From: Microbacterium oleivorans
GTDB taxonomy: Bacteria; Actinomycetota; Actinomycetes; Actinomycetales; Microbacteriaceae
Direction: 5' to 3'
Assembly: GCF_001691565.1 (NCBI RefSeq)
Contig: NZ_MAYO01000003.1
Span: 186,001 to 250,000, forward strand
Length of the DNA stretch: 64,000 bases
Below, one piece after another: positions 53,421 to 61,188 of the stretch (position 1 is its first letter; each line of letters begins with the position of its first letter). The notes below the pieces were generated by a model. That model made no database searches. It saw only the letters and a program-made list of their open reading frames with translations, and was not told the origin of the DNA. A program made the position numbers and the translations under genes.

Positions 53421-54328
53421 GCGGGCTTACAGAACTGGCTCTCGCGATCGTCTTGGGCGGTGCTTTTGCCACCGGCCTCGTCCTCATCGCGACGCGCATC
53501 CCGCGCCTCGCCGCTCCGACGCTCGCTCGTCGAATCGCGCCGTACCTCCGTGACATCGCCGATCCGCGCGGGCTGACTCCCTTGGCATCGGTCTCGGGAG
53601 ACTGGCGATCGCGGCGGGATCGTCTCGTGGCATCCCTGGGCGGCGCGGCGCGACTTGAGCATCGCCTGCGTCAGGCGGGCTGGACTCAGGATGCCGCCGG
53701 GTTCCGTGGACGTCAGCTCACGTGGGTCGTGGTGGGCGCCTTGCTGGGCGGTATCGCACTCGTGATCCTCGCCCTCGCGGGCAGGCTCACGGCTGGAGCG
53801 GCAGTTCTCCCGCCCGTGGCCGCGTCGGCGGCCGCCGCCCTCGTCGATCTTCGCCTCACGTCGGCGGCGCGACGTCGCCGAGCGCGCGTCGAGGAGGAGC
53901 TGCCCACAATTCTCGAGTTCCTGTCCCTCTGCCTCGCTGCAGGCGAGGGGCTGCGTGACGCGCTGCAACGGGTCGGCGAGATCGGCAGCGGTGAACTCAC
54001 CGTGGAGATCCGTCGCGCGGTCCTCGACAGCGGCACGGGGTCGAACCTGTCGGACGCTCTTCTCGACCTGGGACGACGTCTCGACGTTCCCGCCCTGTCG
54101 CGGGCGATCGAACACCTCGTCGCCGCGATCGATCGCGGCGCGCCGCTGGCCGGAGTCCTCCAGGACCAGGCGGGCGACGCCCGCGAGGACGCCAAGCGTT
54201 CCCTCATCGAGCAGGCAGGGAAGAAGGAGATCGCGATGCTCTTCCCGATCGTTTTCCTCCTGCTGCCGATGAGTGTCCTGTTCGCCGTATTCCCCGGCAT
54301 CGTGATGCTGCGACTCGGGGTCGGCTGA
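53417..54328 (+). CDS. tadC: Tad secretion inner-membrane protein TadC
   Basis: This 303-residue TadC/GspF-type protein has hydrophobic helices near 3-22, 101-118, 123-143 and 270-300, and the F-domain segment EELPTILEFLSLCLAAGEGLRDALQRVGEIGSGE. The GTG at 53417 overlaps the tadB stop; an in-frame GTG at 53408 is possible. It partners TadB. Confidence 0.87.
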   Translation: MSGLTELALAIVLGGAFATGLVLIATRIPRLAAPTLARRIAPYLRDIADPRGLTPLASVSGDWRSRRDRLVASLGGAARLEHRLRQAGWTQDAAGFRGRQLTWVVVGALLGGIALVILALAGRLTAGAAVLPPVAASAAAALVDLRLTSAARRRRARVEEELPTILEFLSLCLAAGEGLRDALQRVGEIGSGELTVEIRRAVLDSGTGSNLSDALLDLGRRLDVPALSRAIEHLVAAIDRGAPLAGVLQDQAGDAREDAKRSLIEQAGKKEIAMLFPIVFLLLPMSVLFAVFPGIVMLRLGVG

Positions 54329-54351
54329 CGCATGACCGAAAGGAGATCATC

Positions 54352-54555
54352 ATGATCCGTTCCACCGTCGTCCGAATGCGCACCGCATGGGGTGCGGTGC
54401 GCACCGAGCTCCGAGAGGACGATCGCGGGGACGTGCCGGGCTGGGTGCTCATCACGCTCATGACCGCCGGCCTCGTCGTCGTCATCTGGGCACTCGCGGG
54501 GCCAGCGCTCGCCCAGCTCTTCCAGCAGGCGATCGATCAGGTCTCCAGCTTCTGA
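54352..54555 (+). CDS. small single-helix protein, candidate Flp-type pilin
   Basis: This 67-residue protein has a positively charged start, RGDVPGWVLITLM, and one hydrophobic helix (about 30-52). Position and size match the Flp pilin of Tad clusters. However, the motif after the putative cleavage Gly is DVPGW, without the Glu at +5 found in Flp pilins, so it could be a non-canonical pilin or a minor component. It has AAGGAG upstream of its ATG. Confidence 0.6.
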   Translation: MIRSTVVRMRTAWGAVRTELREDDRGDVPGWVLITLMTAGLVVVIWALAGPALAQLFQQAIDQVSSF

Positions 54556-54566
54556 GGCGCCTCGAG

Positions 54567-54956
54567 ATGCGGCGGCTGCTCTCCGACGAGCGCGGATCGA
54601 CTCCGGTCGAGTTCGTGCTCGTCGGAGTGCTCCTGACCGTGCTGACGCTCGGCGTGCTGCAGCTCGGACTCGCCGTCTACGTCCGGAACGTCGTTCACGA
54701 CGCGGCGGTCGAAGGCGCGTACTACGCGGCCTTGGCAGACGTCGAGACCGCGTCAGGTGCAGCGCGGGCACGCGAGGTCGTGGGGCGCGCTGTCGGGGGC
54801 GATTTCGTCGAGAGTGCGACGGCGACGGAATCTCGCGTCCTCGGGTACGAGACGGTGTCGGTGACCCTGACCACACGGCTGCCGATCGTCGGTCTGCTCG
54901 GCGTTCCGCACGGATGGGAGGTGACGGTCCATGCCCCCGCAGAGAGCTTCGAGTGA
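54567..54956 (+). CDS. tadE: TadE-family pseudopilin
   Basis: This 129-residue protein has DERGSTPVEFVLVGVLLTVLTL near the N-terminus, the G-S-T-x-V-E-F pattern of TadE proteins with Glu at +5 after the Gly, and one transmembrane helix (about 15-38). The rest is extracytoplasmic. It lies 11 bp after the pilin-like gene and overlaps the next gene by 26 bp. Confidence 0.82.
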   Translation: MRRLLSDERGSTPVEFVLVGVLLTVLTLGVLQLGLAVYVRNVVHDAAVEGAYYAALADVETASGAARAREVVGRAVGGDFVESATATESRVLGYETVSVTLTTRLPIVGLLGVPHGWEVTVHAPAESFE

Positions 54957-55398
54957 CCGGCTCCGTGACGACGAAGGCGGTTCGGCCGCGCTGGAGTTCA
55001 TCGTCGGCGGGGTTGTCCTGCTCGTCCCGATCGTCTACCTCATCGTGGCCCTCGGGATGATCCAGTCGCACTCGCTCGGCGTCGAGTCCGCCTCCCGTCA
55101 CATCGCCCGCGCCGTGGCTTCGGCAGAGAGCGTCGAAGACGCTGATCATCGCGCAGCGACCGTTCTGGACTCTCTCGTGCAGGAGTACGACCTCGACGAG
55201 GATGCGTTGGAGGTGGACGTGTCGTGCGTGGACGCGGCCACCACCTGCCCGACGGCGGGGGCGATCGTGCGGGTGACGGTGTCGTCCTCGGTTGCGTTGC
55301 CGCTGGTTCCTCCCGTTCTCGGTCTCGACGATGCCGCCCGGGTCGGCGTCGAGTCGTCCTCCGTACAGAAGGTCTCCCGGTATTGGAGGGACGGATGA
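54931..55398 (+). CDS. second TadE-like pilus assembly protein
   Basis: This 155-residue protein has DDEGGSAALEFIVGGVVLLVPIV, again a Gly-Ser-x-x-x-Glu-Phe TadE/TadF-type prepilin motif, followed by one helix. Two cysteines (VSCVDAATTCP) may form a disulfide outside the cell. The ATG at 54931 has GGGAGG upstream. The stop overlaps the next start as ATGA. Confidence 0.8.
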   Translation: MPPQRASSDRLRDDEGGSAALEFIVGGVVLLVPIVYLIVALGMIQSHSLGVESASRHIARAVASAESVEDADHRAATVLDSLVQEYDLDEDALEVDVSCVDAATTCPTAGAIVRVTVSSSVALPLVPPVLGLDDAARVGVESSSVQKVSRYWRDG

Positions 55399-55802
55399 GT
55401 CGCGGCGACGAGGACGGCAGCGTCCTGCTGCTGACCATCGGCTACGCCCTGCTGGCACTCGTCCTCGTCTTCGTGACGGTCGACGCGACCAGCCTGTACC
55501 TTGCGCAGAAGCGCACGCAGGCGACGGCGGACGCCGCGGCCCTCGCAGGCGCGGACGGTTTCACCCTCGAGGTTGTCGAGGGCGAGCCCCGCGCGGAGCT
55601 CACGGACGGGGGAGTGCGCGAACAGGCTCGGGCGATCACCGCCGCCGAGCCGGGTGCGAACCTCGTCGCGGCGGCCACTCCCGACGGCGTGTCCGCCCGG
55701 GTCGTCGTCAGCTCAGTGTGGCACCCGCCGATCTCGACGCTGTTCGTGCCGGGAGGCGTCACCCTCCAGGCGACGGCCACGAGTCGCACCGCGCTCGAAT
55801 AA
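55395..55802 (+). CDS. TadG/Rv3654c-like pilus assembly protein
   Basis: This 135-residue protein has EDGSVLLLTIGYALLALVLVFVTVDA at the N-terminus, then LAQKRTQATADAAALAGADG, the signature of the putative Flp-pilus TadG N-terminal domain and of the Rv3654c family. It is last in the Tad cluster. No prepilin peptidase or TadZ/CpaE gene is nearby. Confidence 0.8.
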   Translation: MSRGDEDGSVLLLTIGYALLALVLVFVTVDATSLYLAQKRTQATADAAALAGADGFTLEVVEGEPRAELTDGGVREQARAITAAEPGANLVAAATPDGVSARVVVSSVWHPPISTLFVPGGVTLQATATSRTALE

Positions 55803-55808
55803 TCTCGC

Positions 55809-57089
55809 TCAGCGGGCCACGTGCGGCAGGAACCGCGGGAGCCAGCGGATGAACGCGACGGCGCCCAACAGTCCGATGATGCCCACCGCACCGGCCGCGA
55901 ACGAGAGCGACGAGACCGCCGTGATGCCCGTGACGATCAGCGGGGTGGTGGCACCACCGGCATCCGTCAACGTTCGCCAGGACCCGAGGAACGGTGCCGG
56001 ATCGTCCTTCGGCGCAAGATCGGCGCCGATCGTCAGCAGGATGCCGCTGGAGAGCCCGTTGCCCACGCCGAGGACTGCGGCGAACATCGCGAACCACATC
56101 TCGGCGCTCGCGCCGTCGTGCGTGATCGATAGGGCGAGGAACCCGCTCCCCATCAGAACCATTGCGGGGAGCGCCGCCCACAGGCGCCCGAACCGGTCCA
56201 TCACCTGCCCGCTCGCGTAGAAGAGGGCGAAGTCGAGCGCACCGGAGATGCCGACGACGAGGGCGATCGACTGCGCGTCCAGCCCGATCGACACACCCCA
56301 CAACGGCAGGACGACCTGACGTGCCGATCGGACCGCCGACAGGGAGGCCGCCGCCAGGCCGACACGCGACAGGACCCGGCGGTGCAGCCACATCGTGCGG
56401 AACACGCCCACCCGTTCGGCGACGGGGATCGAGCCGGTCACCGGTTCGCCCGAGTCCTCAGCCTCATGGCTGCGCACGGTCTCCGCGACGAACTGCTTCT
56501 CGGGGTCTGGCCCGAACGTCACCAGGACGATGAGGGCGACGAGACACACCGCGAAGAACCAGATCGTCGACCGCTCGTCGCCGAAGAGTCCGATGAGCGC
56601 CGCCGCGATGAAGGGGCCGGTGAACATGCCGAGGCGGAAGGTGCCGCCGAGAAGTGACAGTGCACGTGCGCGGAACATGACCGGCACGCGGGTCGTCATG
56701 AAGGAGTGGCGCGCCAGACCGAACGCGGCGGCGCAGGAGCCGATGAGGAACACCGCGCCCGCGAAGACCGGTAGGGACGGCACCAGCGCTGCGGCCAGCG
56801 AGACGACGAGCGCCACGGAGCCCGCGATCATCATCGTCACCCGCTCGCCGACCCGGGCGACCGCCCAGCCTGCGGGCAGGTTGCCGACCAGCTGTCCGAT
56901 GACGAGCAGCGAGGCGATGAGCGCCGACAGGGCGACGTCCGCACCCAGGCCGCCTGCGAGGATCGGGATGAGGGGGAGCACCGCTCCCTCGCCGATCGCG
57001 AACAGGACGGTCGGCGCGTAGACCATCGGTCCGAAACGCCACAGCACCTCCCGGGCAGTGGGGGAGTCGGGTCGGTCGGTCATCGCCAT
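55809..57089 (-). CDS. MFS transporter
   Basis: This 426-residue protein has 12 hydrophobic helices in two halves with a central charged loop (about 205-225). The helix 2-3 loop [14 protein letters not shown] is the MFS signature region. It resembles drug/sugar efflux permeases; the substrate is unknown. The second ATG at 57083 is an equal start candidate because it lies 8 nt after a TAACGT hexamer, whereas 57089 lies only 2 nt after it. It is divergent from prfB with 20 bp between starts. Confidence 0.83.
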   Translation of the reverse strand: MAMTDRPDSPTAREVLWRFGPMVYAPTVLFAIGEGAVLPLIPILAGGLGADVALSALIASLLVIGQLVGNLPAGWAVARVGERVTMMIAGSVALVVSLAAALVPSLPVFAGAVFLIGSCAAAFGLARHSFMTTRVPVMFRARALSLLGGTFRLGMFTGPFIAAALIGLFGDERSTIWFFAVCLVALIVLVTFGPDPEKQFVAETVRSHEAEDSGEPVTGSIPVAERVGVFRTMWLHRRVLSRVGLAAASLSAVRSARQVVLPLWGVSIGLDAQSIALVVGISGALDFALFYASGQVMDRFGRLWAALPAMVLMGSGFLALSITHDGASAEMWFAMFAAVLGVGNGLSSGILLTIGADLAPKDDPAPFLGSWRTLTDAGGATTPLIVTGITAVSSLSFAAGAVGIIGLLGAVAFIRWLPRFLPHVAR

Positions 57090-57091
57090 CC

Positions 57092-57101
57092 ACGTTACTC
57101 T
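57092..57101. promoter_or_regulatory. overlapping divergent -10 elements for the MFS gene and prfB
   Basis: TACTCT (57096-57101) is 8 nt before the prfB ATG. TAACGT on the minus strand (57092-57097) faces the MFS gene. The two hexamers share the bases TA, so only one polymerase may bind at a time. Confidence 0.4.
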
Positions 57102-57109
57102 GGAGTGTC

Positions 57110-58222
57110 ATGCTTGAATTCGATCCGTCTGCGGACATCCAGGCCCTCCGTTCCACCTTCGGTGAGATCAAGGCGGTCGTCGATGTCGACGCCCTCACCG
57201 CCGAGATCGCCCGTCTTTCCGACGAGGCGGGCGCTCCCGACCTCTGGGACGACGTGGAGAAGGCGCAGAAGGTCACCAGCGCCTTGAGCCACCGCCAGTC
57301 CGAGCTGAAGCGCGTCACGGAGGTCGAGCAGCGACTCGACGACGTCGAGGTGCTCGTCGAGCTCGCGCAGGAGATGGACGACGAGGACTCCGCCGAGGAG
57401 GCTCGTCGCGAGATCGCCGATCTCGAGAAGGTCATCAGCCAGCTCGAGGTGCAGACCCTCCTCGACGGCGAGTACGACGATCGCGGCGCGGTCGTCACGA
57501 TCCGCTCGGGTGCCGGCGGCGATGACGCCACCGACTTCGCCGAGATGCTCATGCGCATGTACCTGCGTTGGGCCGAGCGCCACAAGTACTCCGTCAAGGT
57601 GATGGACACGTCCTTCGCCGAAGGCGCGGGCATCAAGTCCGCCACGTTCGAGGTCGACGCCCCCTACGCCTACGGCACGCTCTCGGTCGAGGCCGGCACG
57701 CACCGCCTCGCTCGGATCAGTCCGTTCGGCTCCGCCGACAAGCGCCAGACGAGCTTCGCGGCCGTCGAGGTCATCCCGGTGATGGAGGAAGCCCAGGAGG
57801 TCGACATCCCCGAGGGCGACATCCGCGTGGACGTCTTCCGTTCCTCCGGTCCCGGCGGACAGTCGGTCAACACGACCGACTCTGCCGTGCGCCTGACGCA
57901 CCTTCCGACCGGCATCGTCGTCTCGATGCAGAACGAGAAGAGCCAGATCCAGAACCGGGCGGCCGCCATGCGCGTGCTGCAGACGCGACTCATGCTGCTC
58001 CAGAAGGAAGAGGAAGCGGCGAAGAAGAAGGAGCTCGCGGGCACGATCACGGCGAGCTGGGGCGATCAGATGCGCTCCTACTTCCTCTACGGTCAGCAGC
58101 TCGTCAAGGATCTCCGTACCGGCCACGAGGTCGGCAACCCCGCCGTCGTCTTCGACGGCGACCTCGACGGGTTCATCGCTGCCGGCATCCGCTGGCGCAA
58201 GCGCAAGGACGACGACGACTGA
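57110..58222 (+). CDS. prfB: peptide chain release factor 2
   Basis: This 370-residue protein reads UGA and UAA stop codons. The anticodon-like tripeptide SPF is at 204-206 and the hydrolysis motif GGQ at 249-251 ([16 protein letters not shown]). The frame is continuous from the ATG: there is no in-frame TGA near codon 25, so the programmed frameshift known in E. coli prfB is absent. In Actinobacteria prfB is normally followed by ftsE-ftsX-smpB, which here lies 3 kb downstream after an inserted module. Confidence 0.96.
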   Translation: MLEFDPSADIQALRSTFGEIKAVVDVDALTAEIARLSDEAGAPDLWDDVEKAQKVTSALSHRQSELKRVTEVEQRLDDVEVLVELAQEMDDEDSAEEARREIADLEKVISQLEVQTLLDGEYDDRGAVVTIRSGAGGDDATDFAEMLMRMYLRWAERHKYSVKVMDTSFAEGAGIKSATFEVDAPYAYGTLSVEAGTHRLARISPFGSADKRQTSFAAVEVIPVMEEAQEVDIPEGDIRVDVFRSSGPGGQSVNTTDSAVRLTHLPTGIVVSMQNEKSQIQNRAAAMRVLQTRLMLLQKEEEAAKKKELAGTITASWGDQMRSYFLYGQQLVKDLRTGHEVGNPAVVFDGDLDGFIAAGIRWRKRKDDDD

Positions 58223-58258
58223 TCCGCGCCGGGTGGTCGAAATCTTTTTCATCCACCT

Positions 58259-58286
58259 GCATCCATATCGGGTGCGTCGCAGGAAT
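58259..58286 (+). promoter_or_regulatory. possible SigK-type promoter before the DUF4397-sortase-sigma operon
   Basis: GCATCC (58259-58264), 16 nt, then AGGAAT (58281-58286) resembles the CCATCC/CCGAAT pattern reported for mycobacterial SigK. It would allow the sigma factor three genes downstream to drive its own operon. The match is imperfect. Confidence 0.3.
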
Positions 58287-58335
58287 ACCTCTCTGACAGC
58301 GCGAACAGCTCGCGCCGGATCAGAAGGAGTTCCTC

Positions 58336-59157
58336 ATGCGCAAGACACTCTCTGCGGGCGTGGCTCTCGGTGCCGCCGTGGCCTTCGCCGCATTCACCCC
58401 CGCGTCGGCTGCGACAGCGGAAGGCGCCGACCTGTCGGTCCTGCACGCGATCCCGGACACGCCCGTCGACGTCTACGTCGATGGGAAGCTGACGATCGAC
58501 GATTTCCAGCCCGGTGACCTCGGCGGTCCGCTGGAACTGCCCGGCGGCACGTACTCCGTCGCGCTGACGGCAGCCGATGCGACCGACGACTCGGACCCGG
58601 TGCTCGGCCCGATCGACCTCACCCTCGAGGCAGGCAAGAACTACACCGCCGTGGCGCACCTCGATGCCGCCGGTGAGCCCACCGCGAACCTCTTCACGAA
58701 CGACACGTCGAAGACGGCCGCGGGTGAGGGACGCCTGACGGTCCGCCACGTCGCCGCCGCTCCGGCCGTCGACGTGCTGGCCGGTGGAGAAGCCGTGGTC
58801 AGCGGTCTCGAGAACCCCGATGAGCAGTCGCTCGACCTGCCCGCCGGCACCGTGGACGCATCGGTCGCCCTGGCCGGTACGACCGATCCCGTAATCGGAC
58901 CCGCCGACGTCGACGTCGCCGAGGGCGTGCTCACGATCGTCTACGCCTGGGGATCGGCGGAAGCCGGGAACCTGGCGCTCGCGACCCAGACCATCGACGG
59001 CCTCCACTCGGGCCCGGGAGGCGTGAACACGGGCTCGGCCGGTCTCGTCGCCGAGAACGCGCCCACCGGGTGGGTCTTCGCCGGTGGCGCCGCGCTGATC
59101 GCCGGACTCGTCGGCGGCGGCGTCTACGCGACGCGCGCTGCCAAGGTCCGTCGCTGA
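58336..59157 (+). CDS. DUF4397 surface protein with sorting-signal-like C-terminus
   Basis: This 273-residue protein has a signal peptide (MRKTLSAGVALG, cleavage near ASA-A at about 26), two repeats of the DUF4397 beta domain (LSVLHAIPDTPVDVYVDGK and LTVRHVAAAPAVDVLAGGE, with DPVLGP/DPVIGP at equivalent places), then NAPTG (241-245), a hydrophobic helix and the basic end RAAKVRR. The last part has the layout of a sortase sorting signal with NAPTG in place of LPXTG. It lies 18 bp before a class F-type sortase gene. The ATG has AAGGAG upstream. Confidence 0.82.
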   Translation: MRKTLSAGVALGAAVAFAAFTPASAATAEGADLSVLHAIPDTPVDVYVDGKLTIDDFQPGDLGGPLELPGGTYSVALTAADATDDSDPVLGPIDLTLEAGKNYTAVAHLDAAGEPTANLFTNDTSKTAAGEGRLTVRHVAAAPAVDVLAGGEAVVSGLENPDEQSLDLPAGTVDASVALAGTTDPVIGPADVDVAEGVLTIVYAWGSAEAGNLALATQTIDGLHSGPGGVNTGSAGLVAENAPTGWVFAGGAALIAGLVGGGVYATRAAKVRR

Positions 59158-59175
59158 GCCACGGAGGTTCCCCAT

Positions 59176-59820
59176 ATGCGTCGCTTGTCCGTCGTCGCCG
59201 TGTCTCTGACGGTGACGCTGCTGGCGGCCTGCGCGCCGGTCTCGGAGGCGGGTCGGCCCCCCTCCGAGACCGGCCCCGGCGCGACCGGGACGGTCTCCCC
59301 GACGCTCGCGGCCCCATCGCCCCGGGTGTCCGTCCCGGTCGCGCCGGCGACTCCGCGGGCCATCGCCGCTCCGCCCGCTCCGGAACGGTTGACGATCCGC
59401 TCTCTCGACGTCGACATGCCGGTCGAGCCCGTCGGGGTGAAAGACACCGGCGAGATGCAGATCCCCGAGCGTCCGTCCTCCGCGGGGTGGTACCGGTTCG
59501 GCTCGGCTCCTGCGGACGGTGAAGGGACGACCGTCATCGCCGCGCACGTCGACGATCGCGAGTACGGGATCGGCCCGCTCGCCGCGCTGCGCGATGCTCG
59601 TCCCGGTGAGATCGTGGCCGTCACGGATGCCGACGGCACCGTCACGGACTACGTCACGGAATCGGTCACCTACATACCGCGCGCCGAACTCCCCGTCGAT
59701 CGTTTGTTCACCCGAGAGGGTCGCCGCATGCTCGCCGTCATCACCTGTGGCGGTGATTTCGATCAGCAGACCCGCACCTACAGCGATAACGTTGTGCTCA
59801 TTGCTCGGGCGCAACCGTGA
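59176..59820 (+). CDS. class F-type sortase with lipoprotein signal
   Basis: This 214-residue transpeptidase has catalytic H124 (IAAHVDD), C191 (VITCGGDF) and R200 (QTRTYSDNV), the TLXTC-like sortase arrangement. The N-terminus is MRRLSVVAVSLTVTLLAAC, a lipobox with C19, so it is probably lipid-anchored rather than held by a transmembrane helix. A Pro/Ala/Thr linker (about 25-70) joins the anchor to the barrel. It should attach the upstream DUF4397 protein, or others, to the wall. GGAGG precedes the ATG; the stop overlaps the sigma-factor start (GTGA). Confidence 0.85.
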   Translation: MRRLSVVAVSLTVTLLAACAPVSEAGRPPSETGPGATGTVSPTLAAPSPRVSVPVAPATPRAIAAPPAPERLTIRSLDVDMPVEPVGVKDTGEMQIPERPSSAGWYRFGSAPADGEGTTVIAAHVDDREYGIGPLAALRDARPGEIVAVTDADGTVTDYVTESVTYIPRAELPVDRLFTREGRRMLAVITCGGDFDQQTRTYSDNVVLIARAQP

Positions 59821-60401
59821 GTCTCATCGTCGAGCCGCGGCTCGCTGCACGGAAGGAGCCGGCCGTCGACGACGACAAGGAACTCGGCGAACGCTTCGCC
59901 GCGGGCGATGACACGGCGGTGAAGGCCATGTACGACCGTTGGTCGCGCATCGTCTACACCCTGGCGGTCCGCTCCTTGGGTGACACCGCCGAAGCCGAGG
60001 ACGTCACCCAACGCACTTTCGTGTCCGCATGGACGTCGAGGTCATCGTTCCGCCCCGGCCAGGCGCCGTTGGGGGCGTGGCTGATCACGATCGCGCGCCG
60101 CCGCATCGCGGACGCGCACGAGGCGCGAGCGCGCGCAGCCCGCCTGGAGGAGGCGCTGAAGGCGGTGGTGCCCGAACCGACGGTGGACCACGATGTCTCC
60201 GACGCCATGGTCGTCGCCGACGAGGTGTCCCGGCTCGAGCCGGACGCGCGAGCCGTTCTCGCTCTCGCCTTCTATGAAGACCTCACGCATCAGCAGATCT
60301 CCGAGAGGCTCGGCATGCCGCTGGGTACCGTGAAGAGCCACATCCGCCGAAGTCTCACCCGCCTGCGAACCCGATTGGAGGCGCACCATGTCGCATCTTG
60401 A
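59817..60401 (+). CDS. ECF sigma factor, SigK-like
   Basis: This 194-residue sigma-70 factor has region 2 (about 25-95: YDRWSRIVYTLAVRSLGDTAEAEDVTQRTFVSAW) and region 4 (about 135-188: LTHQQISERLGMPLGTVKSHIRRSLTRLRTRL). The partner anti-sigma gene overlaps its end by 14 bp. The pairing with a RskA-type anti-sigma suggests the SigK group. It is third in an operon with a surface protein and a sortase, which it may regulate. Confidence 0.87.
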   Translation: MSLIVEPRLAARKEPAVDDDKELGERFAAGDDTAVKAMYDRWSRIVYTLAVRSLGDTAEAEDVTQRTFVSAWTSRSSFRPGQAPLGAWLITIARRRIADAHEARARAARLEEALKAVVPEPTVDHDVSDAMVVADEVSRLEPDARAVLALAFYEDLTHQQISERLGMPLGTVKSHIRRSLTRLRTRLEAHHVAS

Positions 60402-61131
60402 CCCCGAGGTCGCCGCCCTCCTCGCGATGGGCGAGCCGGCGTCGGACGCCGACCGGCGCCACCTCGATGCCTGTGCGGACTGCCGCGCCGAGGTCGACTC
60501 GTTCTCCCGCGCCGTTCTCGCGGGTCGCGCATCGGGAGCGGGCGAGCCCCTGCTGACACCGCCGGACCGTGTCTGGGAGTCGATCCGTTCCGAGCTGTCA
60601 CTGTCGGACGTCGCTTCCGACGCCGACGCGGCCGAGGCATCCGTTGCCTCGTCCCCCGGCACCCGTTCCCATGTCGCATCGCGCCGCAGGCGGGTCAGTC
60701 GTCGGCCGGTGTTCTTCGTCCTGGCCGGCGCTGCGGTCGCGGTGGTGGCCATCTTCGCCGGAGTCTGGGCATCGGGCGGAATAGTTCCGAAGGCGGACAT
60801 CATCTCCGAGGCGCGCCTGGACGGGCTACCCGGGTGGTCCGGCGCGGCCGGTGAGGCGCTCCTGGAGCGCATCGACGGCCACGACCGCGTCGTGATCGAC
60901 CTCACGGCATCCGTTCCGGACGACGGGTACCGCGAAGTCTGGCTCCTGACCGCAGACGCGAGCGACCTGGTCAGCCTGGGAACCCTCGACGGCTCGACGG
61001 GGACGTTCGATGTTCCCGACGCCGTCGACATGTCGCGTTTCACCGTCGTCGACATCTCGCAGGAGACGACCGACGGCGACCCCGGCCATTCGGGCGATTC
61101 CATCGTCCGGGGAACCCTGTCAGCCCCCTGA
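60388..61131 (+). CDS. RskA-type transmembrane anti-sigma factor
   Basis: This 247-residue protein has an N-terminal zinc anti-sigma motif, H25-x3-C29-x2-C32 (RHLDACADCRAEV), one transmembrane helix (about 108-130) and an extracytoplasmic C-terminal RskA domain with YREVWLLTAD and DGSTGTFDVP. It should hold the upstream sigma factor inactive until cut. The ATG at 60388 overlaps the sigma gene. The stop is 57 bp before ftsE. Confidence 0.87.
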   Translation: MSHLDPEVAALLAMGEPASDADRRHLDACADCRAEVDSFSRAVLAGRASGAGEPLLTPPDRVWESIRSELSLSDVASDADAAEASVASSPGTRSHVASRRRRVSRRPVFFVLAGAAVAVVAIFAGVWASGGIVPKADIISEARLDGLPGWSGAAGEALLERIDGHDRVVIDLTASVPDDGYREVWLLTADASDLVSLGTLDGSTGTFDVPDAVDMSRFTVVDISQETTDGDPGHSGDSIVRGTLSAP

Positions 61132-61173
61132 GTTATCGGGAGTGTCGCTGACGGATGCCGGTGGCTTCCCGCT

Positions 61174-61179
61174 TAGGCT
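61174..61179 (+). promoter_or_regulatory. -10 hexamer TAGGCT for ftsE
   Basis: The hexamer ends 9 nt before the ATG at 61189. It gives ftsEX its own promoter independent of the inserted operon. Confidence 0.5.
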
Positions 61180-61188
61180 CGTCAGGCC

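Noticed and set aside
57110..57260. Programmed +1 frameshift in prfB
   Set aside because: The frame is continuous from the ATG through SPF and GGQ, with no in-frame TGA or slippery site near codon 25.
59056..59070. Canonical LPXTG motif in the DUF4397 protein
   Set aside because: The only candidate is NAPTG; no LPXTG or LAXTG is present anywhere in the protein.
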